Below, piece by piece: positions 1 through 11,186 of a stretch of DNA of 64,000 bases; position 1 is the first letter of the stretch; each line of letters begins with the position of its first letter. The position numbers and the translations under genes are program-made. The DNA comes from Lomentospora prolificans (taxonomy: Eukaryota > Ascomycota > Sordariomycetes > Microascales > Microascaceae), in the NCBI GenBank assembly GCA_029532625.1, contig JARFXM010000010.1, forward strand, positions 2,469,796-2,533,795. Direction: 5' to 3'. The notes beneath the pieces are model-generated. The model searched no databases, had not been told where the DNA came from, and worked only from the letters and a program-made list of their open reading frames with translations.

Positions 1-613
1 TAGCGTTTAGAACGATCAACTCACCTCCTTTTCCCGATTTACCTCTCTGAGGTATTCCCTGATGACCTCCTTACCCTGCCACCACGGCATGTGAACCGTG
101 CACCTACTATGCTATCAATCAACGACTTCGTTGTTTGACCGACTTTGGCTAAGATGTCAGTTTAATACCTCCCATATTCGCTTGGCGCGAACCGCTGTAC
201 ACCCGCACCCACCGCCGCGTCGATGAGGTTCTTCTGGGCTATTTGATCTGGATCGGATAACAGTTGGATGAAGGACAAGACAGTATGGACGCCTTTGAGG
301 GCCATGGTTAAGCACTCCTTGTTATTGTAGTCGACTGTCTCCCAAGAAATTCCGAGAGCGTTATTTGATGTCAATGGTTTCTGCGGCGGAAATTGCGTTA
401 TTAACTGATTTCTGAACAGTGAGTGGTCGATGTCTACGTATTGGTATTCACCTTTCGGCTCAGTATGATGATGTCATGCCGTTTCGCAGCTAACAGGGCG
501 TCAATTACCTCTCGAGCGACCTCTAAAGATTGCGGTTAGCTGCATATCCATGAGTGTTTAATACAGTATACTCGCATACGCCCAGAGCCGCCGGCCACGG
601 CAATCTTAACCAT
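1..613 (-). CDS. NmrA-like / isoflavone-reductase-like NAD(P)-binding protein, 3' end off the window
   Basis: Seen: a minus-strand gene starting at 613. Exons read as 613-580, 522-452, 380-169 and 103-25, with GT..AG introns and consistent phase. The fourth intron runs toward the left edge, so the C-terminus is missing. The start encodes MVKIAVAGGSGQVAREVI, a Rossmann nucleotide-binding loop. Next come LLAAKRHDIIILSRK, GVHTVLSFIQLL, GVQRFAPSEYGR and MPWWQGKEVIREYL, the order expected in fungal NmrA/isoflavone-reductase-like proteins. Known of the family: cytosolic NAD(P)-binding proteins, either reductases or redox-sensing regulators. The gene is divergent from the Zn2Cys6 regulator at 1073, so both may share a promoter. 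Substrate unknown. I am sure of the family and of the first three exons; the acceptor of exon 4 was chosen by phase. Confidence 0.85.
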
Positions 614-1072
614 TGTTCTCTTATCGTGGGGTTGACGTAGGATCCGACCTCGTGTGATGATGATGGGCTTGTTGACGGATAACGGGACAAGGATTGTGAA
701 AGGAGCGACTGGGACTCATATATCCGATGGACATGCGAGACTAAATAGCTATATATCAGCTTCAACCCTCGCCGCGCGCCTTGCGCCACGGCCGAGACCT
801 GCTCAGTCTTTCCTCCGTCCATACCCTCTTCCTCCGCGGCACAATGGATTGCTATGATTGGCCCGCCGTCAAAGCCGGGGTCCGTGCGCGACATCTTCCG
901 CCGCGGACATAAAATTGTCGAGGAACTCCAACCGCGGCGAAGTCACCGCGTTCACCATCTCCAAGCCCAGACCTGCGAGCCTGTTCAACAAAATTCCACG
1001 CTCTGCTGTATGGCGTAGCTTAAATTTTCGCCCGTAGCTCCTGTAGTAAGTCAAGGATCTCATAGAAAGAAA
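614..1072. promoter_or_regulatory. Divergent intergenic region between the NmrA-like gene and the Zn2Cys6 regulator
   Basis: The two genes point away from each other, so this stretch must hold both promoters. No convincing ORF or TATA box was seen. Several CGG/CCG triplets occur, which are the half-sites that Zn2Cys6 proteins usually bind, but none was singled out as an operator. Confidence 0.5.
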
Positions 1073-3328
1073 ATGACCGGAGAACGCCGCAAAGGATCCC
1101 CCTCGGAGGACACAACCCCTCCCCAACCGAAGAGGCGCAAAGTTCGGAAAGGCACGCAAAGCTGCTGGGAGTGCAAGCGGCGGAAGATCCGGTGTACATT
1201 TGCGGCGCCAACGGAAGCAGTTTGCGACGGGTGCAGAAGCCGACAAACGAAATGTGTTAGCCAAGAGTTTGATAATCCGTCCGAAATGGTGAGTTAGAAT
1301 CGAGGAGGTTGCCGGAAAGTGCGAGATCAAGTTTTATTTGCGCGGTGTTTTACTGACCTGTTGAAGCATGTCGATCGCGACGGGTACTGCGCTACCTCCA
1401 CTAAACTAGCTGCTGACCTCCCAACTTCTCGGCCCATGCCGTGTTCAGATACCCTGGCATCTGAGATCGGCAACACGTCGCGCTCTCTGGCCAGGGCTTG
1501 GCCTAATCAACGAGACCTTGATCAAATACAGAATATCGAAATCGACGTCTCTATCCTTCTTCACGGCATCATTTGCGTGCCGTATTCCAAACTCACGAAG
1601 CAACTACCTTCACCAAGAAGTATGCTGCAGCCTCCTCCAGCAACATCCCATCCAGTCACTATCGCAAGGAAGCTTTTATTGTTAGCAACATATTTGCAAG
1701 GCGTCCGACATAGAGCCTCCGGGCTTTCCGAGCTATCAATGATGGATTTTCACGCCATCGAGGTTAACGCGGTTACCACTGTCACTAAACTCGTGACGTC
1801 TAACGACGAACTGGTAGCGTCTCTGGAAGGTATTGAATGCATGATGATAGAAAGCATGTATTTTAACAACGAGGGCAGTCTTCGCAAGGCTTGGCTAATC
1901 AATCGGAAGGCCATGACTGTTGCACAAATGATTGGTCTTGATAAAGGAGCCAAATCAGGTGCACTCACAATCGAGCCAGAGACGCATGATCGGATTCACC
2001 CTGACTACATGTGGTTCCGTCTTATTCTGTCAGATCGATACTTGTCGTTGATGCTAGGTCTCCCGCAAGGTACACTCGAAAATGGCTTAGGTAACCTAGC
2101 GGAAGAGACCGGCGATCCGATGGAGCGTATGGAACGCATGATGTCCGTGGTATCCGGCCATATCCTACGGCAGTCGAGTACGCAGAAGATGGACGTTGGG
2201 GAGACCATGAAGATTGACCAAATGCTTCAAGAGGCTGCGGCTTTGATGCCACCGCAATGGTGGTTAATGGGCACCGGCTGCACAGCTCGGCTCAAAGGCA
2301 GCCAAGAAGAGTCTTTTGACGAAGCTATCCGCGTCGCGAATCAATTTGCATATTACCACCTTTTGGTGCAACTCCATCTTCCGTACGTGATGCGGGTTCC
2401 TTCAGGGGACATGGACTACAGCTATTATAGCAAGGTGGTTGCGGCAAACGCCAGTCGTGCACTTTTGGAGCGATTCATCTCTTTTAGGAAGCTTGGCTCG
2501 TCCTCTGCTTACTGTCGGGGCATCGACTTTATCGCCTTTATTGCTAGCATTACTCTGTGTCTAAGCCATGTTGAAGCACGGCGGCAGCGAAGCGTAGGAA
2601 GCGTCAAGGGGTATAATAGCGCTTTTCAGTCTATGCACCACCAGCGACCCGTTGATCGGGGGTTACTAGAGTGCTTTCTTGAAATTGTCGACAAGGGGAC
2701 TGCTAGCCATGATGCAATTGCAAATAAAATTTCGGATATTCTCAAGCCGCTTCTTGCAATCGAGAACGACTCGGCCCAAGGCAATCAGTACAGAACAAGC
2801 GCCACCCTAGAGGTCCGCGAGGAACTTCAGTGTCCTCAAGGCTTTATAAGCGAGAGGGTAAATGTACTCCAAATCCAGATTCCTTATTTCGGCACTATAA
2901 ACATCGAGTACCAACCAAGTGTCCCTGATACCCGTGAGCCGACACATACGATTACTGGAGATGAGCCCGACGGAACCGCTGTTCGTCAAGTCGGCGGTCA
3001 ACTTCTGACAATAAGTCTCCACCAACACATGACGCCGAGCACATATCAGGCCGGCCAGCAACGAAGGGATACTACAACCAATACGCCTGGATACGGGCTG
3101 GACGTACGCCAGCCAGCCAACTCGGACTGGCAGGCTGTGCCATCATATCTCGATTCGTCCCCGCGAGTCAGAGGCGATCAGGAACTATCGTTGGATACCA
3201 CTACAGCTGAAGAGGTTCGGCTACTGGTGCCTGGCTTGGATTTAGATGTTGATGATTGGGCGCTACAAGGAGTCGACACGGCTCTTTTCAGTGCCCTTAC
3301 ACAGCGTTCACATTACCCGACTGAATGA
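1073..3328 (+). CDS. Zn2Cys6 (C6) fungal transcription factor
   Basis: Two exons, 1073-1288 and 1367-3328, joined across a 78-base intron with GTGAGT donor, TACTGACC branch site and an in-frame join, giving about 725 aa. Residues about 30-63 carry CX2CX6CX9CX2CX6C with basic residues between the first cysteines (CWECKRRKIRC), the binuclear zinc cluster. A basic stretch (PKRRKVRK) lies just before it, probably a nuclear localisation signal. The middle (about residues 110-480) resembles the fungal-specific regulatory domain, with MMIESMYFNNEGSLRKAWL and FRLILSDRYLSLMLGLPQG as its typical motifs. Family role: nuclear activator or repressor binding CGG-type sites. It lies beside the NmrA-like, SnoaL-like and SDR genes, so it may be their pathway regulator (inference). 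The intron falls just after the zinc cluster, as is common in this family. Confidence 0.92.
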
Positions 3329-4002
3329 CACCATGGTCAAGCCGATGATAGGTAGCCGCGGGAGTAGCAGCGGTGCATTTCTTTCCGCACGGGGCGATGT
3401 ATCCACTCAGCGCTCTCTTCTTGATTCATCGGCAACCACAGGACTAAGTCTTCAAAGAATGGCCATTGCGGTCTATTGCCGTGTTATTACCCCGCTCCGA
3501 AATGCTTGCGTGAATCGCCGCTTCCTCTCCGTGCTACGCGCTGCATCCAAGTGACGGGTTGGGTAAAGGCTAGGTAGAGGATACTGTTTCGCCTGGTTAT
3601 GGTCGCATGGTTGAGATAAACCGGCATCCGTCTGACGGAATGTGCGCAGTTTGCTTGATAGCCGACCATCGGCGTTTGAAAAGAGTGCTTCTCCCTAGCC
3701 AGCCAGCCAGCCCCGTTTCTCCCCAAGTGGATCGGATCACACTAGTCGCTGCTTTCCCCTCACCCGGCAAATGGTTGATTTAAGGTGTAAGCGTTCGATC
3801 GGCACCTGCGCATTGGATTTGGGGTAATCCAGCTGTTCTCCGGCATGCCAGCGCTACTAAAGAATCTGCTGCGGTCTAACTTTTGCGATTCCGACCCAAT
3901 AACCACATAATATTGCAACGGGCTCTTTCAATCGCGATCACGAGGACCTGAAATCTTTTGAAAAAAGATTTCCCGGAAATCAAACAGATTCAGAATTAGA
4001 AA
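3329..4002. other. Intergenic, promoter of the SnoaL-like gene
   Basis: No supported gene. ORFs here are short and unrelated to anything recognised. A short CAGCCAGC tandem occurs near 3700-3712. Confidence 0.5.
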
Positions 4003-4921
4003 ATGGCTCCATCAGTAGAACAGCGATTGGAAGCGTTGGAGAAAGAGCTCCAGCGATACAAGGATGAGCGCGCGATCGAGGAATTGATGTCAAGGTAAGG
4101 ACTAATACGCCTCAACGAACATGGTCGAATTGACACTCATCAACCTTTAACATCGGCACGACACAGACACGCGATCAACCACACTCAACGAAACATGCAT
4201 AGGAGTATCGATTTCCTCGCTCTCGACGAACCCGATGTCTCCGTTGAGATTGGCGACCGTGGCGTTTACAAGGGCCGCGAGGCCATCACAACCTTGTACG
4301 GAAACCAATATGGGGCCGCAGCCTTAGAGGGAAACCTGCTCGTGCAGTTTGTCACGACAAAATCGGTTCAAGTGGCAGGTGATGGTCAGACTGCGAAGGG
4401 TATGTGGAGGTGTCTGCAGATGGAGGCGGTTGTGCCACGCGAAGGAGATGGCGACCCGGACCCCATATGGGCGGCTGGGGCATATGCAGGTATGTCATAC
4501 TCCGTGGTACTATTATATAACGTTGAACGGGACTGCTAATAGATCTGTGTTCGTTCCCCTTATTAATAGTCGATTTTATCAAGAAGGGGAACGACTGGAA
4601 GATATGGCACCTCCACTGGTTTAGAATCGTGAAAGCGTCCCATTACGAAGGCTGGGTCAAGGATGATAAATGGCTCTTCGCTGGAGCTTTGCCCAAGTAA
4701 GCTCAATGCTTTGACCCAGCATCGTCAAATGGTATCGGCTTCTAACCAAGGCAATTTGCAATGTTAATAGTTCTCCCGATCTCGGCCAGACGACATATCA
4801 TAACCCGTATACGCCCACGAGTATCCAAGACTCTGTACCCCCCTGTCCGCTGCCGTATGAGACCTACGATGGCCCTGAATGGATGACAAAGGACCAAGGA
4901 GAACTGTGGAAGTCCCTATAA
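4003..4921 (+). CDS. SnoaL-like / NTF2-fold protein
   Basis: Four exons, 4003-4094, 4167-4489, 4570-4696 and 4771-4921. Introns of 72, 80 and 74 bases all have consensus ends, and the phases sum to 230 codons plus stop. The protein starts with a short helical region (EQRLEALEKELQRYKDERA). It then has the SnoaL-like pattern: IEELMSRHAINHTQRN, VYKGREAI, and a tryptophan-rich strand WKIWHLHWFRIV ending the cone fold. It ends near YETYDGPEWMTKDQG. Known of the fold: small alpha+beta barrels acting as cyclases, dehydratases, isomerases or non-catalytic partners in secondary or aromatic metabolism. No signal peptide or membrane segment was seen, so it is probably cytosolic. It is collinear with the SDR at 5553, suggesting a shared pathway. 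The exact reaction cannot be told from the sequence. Confidence 0.85.
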
Positions 4922-5186
4922 CCCGTATTTACGGCATTATTTCGGTCTGGGATATGGAAATGGGGCTCCGGGATGAGTTGTATGAGCCCCTCATCTCATC
5001 TGCGACATCGATAGAAGTGCGAGCACACTGAACGCCTGATTCTATTGTACGAACCGAACCCGTAGTGGAATTTTAGTATAGAATGATAAATTTCGCAAAT
5101 ACGTACTTGTTATCCCCCCGTCCGAATCATCCCATGTCATAATAGCCTCGAGTATCTGCCATTTTCGGCGTATGAGCCGGGGTCTT

Positions 5187-5204
5187 GTCGGCAACAGCGC
5201 CGAC
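5187..5204. promoter_or_regulatory. Candidate Zn2Cys6 operator, CGG-N8-CCG inverted repeat
   Basis: GTCGGC at 5187-5192 and GCCGAC at 5199-5204 form a perfect six-base inverted repeat with a six-base spacer, that is CGG-N8-CCG. It lies about 350 bases upstream of the SDR start, in a cluster that encodes its own Zn2Cys6 protein. Such sites occur by chance, so the operator role is inference. Confidence 0.3.
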
Positions 5205-5387
5205 GAAAACGGCATGAGTCTGCTGGCTCGGCTATTGAACCCCGCACTCTAGCGCCCCATTTTGCAGTCCTGCAGGCTTTCTATGCCCTAAGATGGCCTA
5301 TTCTCCCCCGGCTGCTCAGGCAGGATTCCAAAGCCTAGAACTGAGCAAGAGGGATGATTTGTGGAGATCGATCGCACTATTGAGTCG

Positions 5388-5395
5388 TATATAAA
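5388..5395 (+). promoter_or_regulatory. TATA-like box upstream of the SDR gene
   Basis: TATATAAA at 5388-5395, about 160 bases before the SDR ATG at 5553, in a suitable position for a core promoter. Confidence 0.4.
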
Positions 5396-5552
5396 CACGA
5401 ACAAAGCACCGAAAGCACCTTGTCGCCGAGAGAGGACTGGCCTCTAAGAGCAATTCTCGGAAAACGGTTAGCATATCATCAATATCACCACGCGATCAAC
5501 TCTGGAACCCTAGACAGGGAAGCAAGAGGCATTCACCTGTTTTAAATCCATC

Positions 5553-6518
5553 ATGGCATCTACTTCCTGGGCTGAAGCCTGGGTTCACCCCAAGGACTCG
5601 GTCATTATCGTGACTGGTGCAGGTACGTTAGATGAGCTGACCCCCTGCCAAGAAATAATGGTGGAAAAACCTGACCAGCCGCTCCCCTGTAGGTTCGGGT
5701 ATTGGCATGGCGACAGCCCTTTTAGCTGCGAAGCAAGGATACCAAGTTGCATGCTGGGACATTTCGGAGCAGGGTATTCTCAAGACGAAGGAGTTGGCGG
5801 GCGAGCTAACGTCGCAGATCCATCCCATCGTCTGCGACATTGCTGATGAGAAAGCCGTTCAGAATGCAATGGCCGAGACGCTGAAACTCGGGCAGCCTCA
5901 CATGCTTGTGAACAATGCTGGACCCGTCGCCATAGGGAAGACAAGGGGTTTCCTAGAGATGATGGATGCTGCTATGAAGATGATCCAGTATCCTACTGCG
6001 GCGTTCCTGGAAACGAGCCCCGCTAAAGGAGCGAGCATTGTGAATATCTCGTCGGTTGTCGGTGCTATTTTCGGTGGCGGTGAGCTATTACCCAAGATAT
6101 TCGCCATTGAGAAATTCTATAGTCTAACGCTGTTATCTGTAGGTGGAAGCTGGTATGCGTCTGCCAAGGCCGCCATTGTCGGCTTTACCAAGAACCTTGC
6201 GGTGGAACAAAAGGGCCATATCAGGGTCAACGCCATTGCACCCGGCGGTCGTAAGTTTGATTGCCATGCGCAAAGACATTCCCTCGCATGTTAATCAATC
6301 GCCTAACTCGCTCTCTTCTTTCAGCTATTCGCACTCCTCGCAACTCCAAGTTCATTGATGAGGGTGTGTTTGCTAAGCACCTCGCGAAGAACCCGTCAGG
6401 GAGACCGGGTACACCAGATGAACTTGCGAACGGTATCATGTTCCTACTGTCGCCAGCTGCTAGCTACATTAATGGTCATACTCTCGTAATAGACGGAGGA
6501 TTGAGTATAGCGGAATAG
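5553..6518 (+). CDS. Short-chain dehydrogenase/reductase (classical SDR)
   Basis: Four exons, 5553-5622, 5693-6079, 6143-6250 and 6325-6518, giving 252 aa with all phases matching. Intron 1 splits the cofactor loop: joining restores TGAGSGIG, the classical NAD(P)-binding motif. Then NNAG, the catalytic serine in NISSVV, YASAK with catalytic Tyr and Lys, the RVNAIAPG segment and a C-terminal INGHTLVIDGG complete a classical SDR. Length is normal for the family. CWDIS after the second strand puts Asp at the position that usually favours NAD(H) over NADP(H). The substrate is unknown. It follows the SnoaL-like gene in the same direction with a 630-base gap, consistent with an SDR plus SnoaL pair in a small catabolic or biosynthetic pathway. 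Confidence 0.92.
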
Positions 6519-7131
6519 GAAGGCCTGGTCAGAGATGAATTGGTGTAAGGATTGCTCCCACCCCCGAGGGTGTTTGTTTGGAATTTCAAACGACTAGACT
6601 AGATATTACGTCGATAATTCACGAAATACCATCTTGATGATCCTATAGCGCTGGTCCATCCTTTTTATCAAGCTATGGATGGGTTAAATCAGGTCGGTTG
6701 CCCGAAGCGACCTATCGTAGACGGTGCCGCGCAGGGAATCCGAAACTAATATCCAAAGTAGAAGGCAAGCCAATCTAGGATAGGACATACAACGCCTCCC
6801 AGATAGAGTTCTGATCAGCAGCCGCCGTGGCAATAACCTGACTTCCGAAGGATCCATATTCGTACCGCTCAGGGACAGCGTTTCAAGCTATCATTGATCA
6901 TCGTACATACGCCGCGGGCTGGCCATGTCTCAACTCGAAACCCGGTTACGGACTGCACGCATCGATAGTGGGAGACAAGACGCTTTCCACTACTACAATT
7001 ATGATGTACTATTAATCGACACCTCTGACCCTACGGAAACACCAAAGACTAGGTAGTAAACACAGTTCTGGGTAGCGAGTACCACCTCGTAAACCAAGTC
7101 ATCATAGCAAGATAGCCCTACAAATGATACT
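6519..7131. other. Intergenic between convergent SDR and sugar transporter genes
   Basis: Both flanking genes end here. No supported coding region or repeat was seen. Confidence 0.5.
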
Positions 7132-9158
7132 CTAGGCCTTACTAGTGATCTCTACGTCCACATTTTCTGTTTCAGATATGGTTGGCTTGGTTGCAGCAAT
7201 TACGTCCTTTTGCAGAGTATGATCAATAACTTGGTCCCCAAACATGACGTCAATCTCTTCCAGGGTAAGTTTCGAGGTTCTGTATAGCGATGTATTATCA
7301 TTAGAGGATTTGTCTTGATGAGGCCTGGCACAATTCAAGGACACTTACTCAGGGAAGAAAAAGTAATAGGTTAGCGCAGCAACAACGTCAGCGGCGACAA
7401 AGAGGTAAAAGAACTTGAAACCAATGTTCTTTAGCGCGACCGATGACACTTGGGCGACGACGAGGCCGACCACATTGTTGGTGGACACGGAGATGGAGTT
7501 GGCCTTTGCACGGATGACCATAGGACACATCTCGGGAGGGATGAGCCATCCCAACATGCTATCAGTTATAGTTAGACAGCTGCGTATACGTGAATCTAGT
7601 ATGGAGGTGAGGATCTTACCCAACCGAGACAAAAAAGAGGTTGAAAATGTAAAACATGGCGACTTGAGCGCGGAGCGGGTGTTGGTTGTTAATTTCAGTT
7701 CCCTTGCTTGTATAGACCGCTGACAAGACGGACTGCACAAGCAACGCAGCACACATGAAGCACGTCGAGACAATCAAAACACGAACACGTCGGAATCTAT
7801 CGAGGGTAAAGACCCAGAATATGGCAGAAACAAAGCCAAAGGCGCCGTAAATGAGGTTCAGCATGAGGGCTTGGTGGGTGTCGAAGCCTAGGTATTCGTA
7901 GATAGTGCCTATAGCGTTCCTTTAGTAACGTATTTACATATGAGAGTCCTCTCGTTCTGCTTACCGGCGTAATACTTGATGCAGTTGATTCCGGTGAGTT
8001 GCGCGAAGGTTTGCAAGAGGCAGACCAGGATGATTCGCTTGCGCCAGCTGGGCTTTTTGAGGATCTGAGTCCAAGTGGGCTGGTACATTTCTTGCTCGGC
8101 ACGGATCTGGTCCTTGATTTCCTGGTATTCGCCGCGCACGAAACCCTCTCCGGCGGCATTGTGGATCCGCTTAAGGATCTCTAGGGCCTTGCCTTCTTTG
8201 CCTTTGAGAATGAGCCAACGTGGAGACTCGGGCAGGAAGTAGCAGATAGGGATGAGGAAAACAAGCGGTATGCCCTGGACAGCAAGTGGACCGCGCCTGT
8301 AATGAGGCCGGGTGAGTTAGCTTTTGACGGCAAGCCGGGAAATAGATGGGACTAGTTCTAACCACTGGACAGTATTGTCAAAGCTCACGCCGAAACCGTA
8401 GCCCGTAGCAGACGCGGCAAAGATGGCGCCTTCAATCATGAGCTTTTCCAAAGGGGCAGATTTAGCGGCCATGCCTTGGCGCATACTTGATACTAATACG
8501 GAGGATTTCACTAACCATCTGCATACCGCCAAAGGCTCCACGAACCTGGGGCGGAGCCACTTCGGAAGCATAAACGCCGAAAACCGCCGTAAGCTGACCA
8601 GCTCCAATACCGTTGATAAGGCGGCCGATAATCAACATTGCAAGCTAATAATAATGAACGCAGGTCAAAGTCAATGGGCTGTATCAAGCGAGGTCTCTTA
8701 TTCCGTTGACCTACATTAACAGCACCAGCCTGAAGCGCACATCCGATTAGAGCAATGACTGCACCAGTGAAGAGGCACCAAACACGTCCAAATCTGTCCG
8801 CAATGAAAGCGCAGCCATAGGCGCCAAGGTGGCTCCAGCACTGAAGGAGGCGACAATGCCCCCAATCGCTCCGGCATCTGGCTCGTTGAAGAAGCTGATG
8901 AATGTCGGTTGGATGAGCCTATACCAACATGCGAATTAGAGCCAGCTAACTTGAGAGGCGATTAAGATCTTGAGGATTTCAGCCACGTACGTGCTTGAAA
9001 TCATACCCACATCAAGACCGAGGGACAGGGCTATAAGGAAAACTTCCAGTCAGATTCACGCAAAATAAAGTTTAAGCTTAAGATGTGGAGAAGGACGGCA
9101 TGAACCCACCCGACAGCGACGCCCCTATAACAACGATCAATGCGTTCGTGGAAAGCAT
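7132..9158 (-). pseudogene. MFS sugar transporter with a one-base frameshift
   Basis: Minus-strand gene from the ATG at 9158 to the stop at 7132, with about nine exons. Motifs in order: MLSTNALIVVIGASLSG (TM1), GLDVGMISST, IADRFGRVWCLF (loop 2-3 signature), LINGIGAGQLTAVFGVYASE, RGPLAVQGIPLV, PESPRWLILKGK (central loop), LLQTFAQLTGINCIKYYAG (TM7), LDRFRRVRVLI, LIPPEMCP and PETSKLTLEEIDVMFG near the end. This is the fungal sugar-porter pattern for hexoses or polyols in the plasma membrane. Near 8829 the frame jumps: VASFSAGATL and GAYGCAFIADRFGR lie in different frames, as if one G were missing from the TTGGCGCC stretch, and no splice sites could absorb it. All else looks intact, so this is either a young pseudogene or a base-calling error. 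Confidence 0.82.
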
Positions 9159-9917
9159 GCTTGCAAACGTTGCCTCTCGGTAAAGATATAGATATACCAA
9201 GAGAATGATGAGTTAGAGTAGCAGATTGGTTACCTCACGATAGATGAGGAGCATGGGCATTAATGATAAAATATATCTCGCCATTCCCGTACGGGGCCCC
9301 ATGGGGTTTCATTCGGGACTTTCCCATTATCAAGAGCAGACACATAGGTCCCCGGTGTGCTGGGTAGCGGAGTTACTGCGAGATCAACATAATACCCAGG
9401 TCCGCCGGCAAAGCGGGGGTCGATGGCGCGGTGTCATTTGCCATAGCACCCTGAACCCACGTCAATTGCCGTTCATTAGCCGCTTTCAAGAGGTGTCTAT
9501 TGCCGCCGCTATGAAGATGAACAAGAGACGCGGTGAATGATACGACGATAGGCATTGCTATGTATTTATGTGCCAAGATATCTTCACCCAGTCGGCTACG
9601 GCATTGGCACCTTTGCCTTGGTTGCGAAGTGAGTAGTACCAGAGTCGAGGAGTATCCTTGGCATTTCTCCGACTATTCGTCGGTTCGCCAAGCTTTTCTC
9701 TCGATAATCATGTTCAGTTATGGCGACTGGCCCCCATGTCCGAGATATAGCGCGCTGCAACTGCATATCAAAGAGGCTTTTCCAAGTCGCCTGCAGGAGG
9801 CAACGGGAACTATCACAGGACCGGCTAAGGTATACGGTGTCGAAATATGGAATTTTCGTCTGGAAGACAGCCGTCTGTAAGCCTAGAGCTTGCCAAATAA
9901 ACGGCCGCTTTAGTTTA
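9159..9917. other. Intergenic, possible decayed tail of the next transporter
   Basis: No intact gene. On the minus strand, just past the MCT-like fragment, a stretch around 9780-9910 reads weakly like the second half of the same family (KRPFIWQALG), but without convincing continuity. The rest is unassigned. Confidence 0.35.
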
Positions 9918-10640
9918 TCAGCCGTATCGACTCTGTGTGCGGTACCTGTAGGCGTGTAAGAGCGCTTGCATGACGAAGGGCATCACGGCGCCAGTGCCTC
10001 CAGATACTGCGGATATTAAGCTGAAGGCCATGCCCTTGAGCGCCACCCACCATTCACTGACCATACTTAGAATGGGGTAAGTGAGGGTCACAAAGCCTAC
10101 ACCATAATAGAGGATACCCTGTGTGCCGATATGACCACTCACCAAAGTGGTGAAAGATGCCATGAGTAATCCCAGGATACACATAGGCCAGCCTATCCAG
10201 ATCTGTTGTTTATGATATTTAGAGAACCGTTTTGTGGCAAGAGCGGAAAGAGGCGTGTCTAAATAGTAAAGCCATTAAGCTAATTAGTGTCCCGATAAGA
10301 GCTATGTTGTCGAGGTCATCTCGGAACTCAGGAAGATGAGAATAGTGGTTTTGGAAGACGCCGAAGCACGTTAGAAATCCTGTGAGCACCAAGTTAGCCA
10401 GGGCCTTCTATCTCCCCTCACCCTAACGACTCCCCGAGACACAGTAATGACAAACTAACCCCAAAATAGAGCTTCAAGTACAAATCCGGCCTTGAGGACA
10501 GACAACCCATGCATTCCAACCGCCATCAGTGAGCTTTACGACCTGGGGTTGAGCTGCATTGGGCCTATTTAGCCCTTCAGTCTCGTCACTTAATTCTTCC
10601 GAATGTAGCTGAATCGAGCAACTTGAAATTCATTGCTCTT
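9918..10640 (-). pseudogene. Monocarboxylate-transporter-like MFS pseudogene, N-terminal half only
   Basis: Minus-strand pieces match the first half of fungal MCT/riboflavin-type MFS proteins. They are an acidic N-terminus (LHSEELSDETEGL), KLTDGGWNAWVV (the conserved start of TM1), TGFLTCFGVFQNHYSHLPEF, an IALIGTLIS block and QIWIGWPMCILGLLMASF. These are followed by GTQGILYYGVGF and SEWWVALKGMAFSLISAVSGGTGAVMPF. A tandem TGTC duplication after GWNAWVV shifts the frame and gives an early stop. The open frame then stops near residue 200 (LHAYRYRTQ), where the family continues for about six more helices. No intact start was found. Known family role: plasma-membrane monocarboxylate or vitamin uptake. 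This copy should be non-functional. Confidence 0.7.
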
Positions 10641-11186
10641 TCCATCATTCACTGCACACAAAGTATTGCTTGTGACGATACAAGTCGACACGGAGCAGAT
10701 TGGATCTAATATGACTTTGATTGCTCTAATCGGAGCTCGGCAAAGTCGACGATTTTGTGGAATCCGACGGAGAGGGGCATGAAGATAAGATCAACTCGAT
10801 GGACCATCTATAGGGTGCTCGAATGCGTAACTCCTAGAACTGCCTGCCTTCTGAAGCCGGTGCGTTGAACGATTATAAAGTCTAAACCCTGGTGGCTATA
10901 TGTTGGATCAATTTGATAAGATTTCAGGGCGCGTTGAAAGGCGGGAAATTACAAATATCGCCTGGCTTGACGTCGGCCGCTTAAAGACGGGTTGGAGCGG
11001 GGTGGGTGGGGTGAGGTATTATTATATCGTAAATTCAGAAGAATCAGAAGAATCCAGGGTCAGAAACGGCCAGAGACGCACGTCGGATTGTGGGCACGAT
11101 TCTGTGTCCACATCCGAGAATGGTTTTCTAGACTATTAATCAATCTGATGTATTATCATTCGCTGCTCCATCTGGGTTGGGTTACG
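10641..11186. other. Intergenic, nothing recognised
   Basis: No supported gene; only short open frames with no recognisable motif. Confidence 0.5.

Larger units (their letters stand above)
4922..5552. other. Intergenic, promoter of the SDR gene
   Basis: No ORF of note. It contains the inverted repeat at 5187-5204 and the TATA-like box at 5388-5395, listed separately. Confidence 0.55.
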
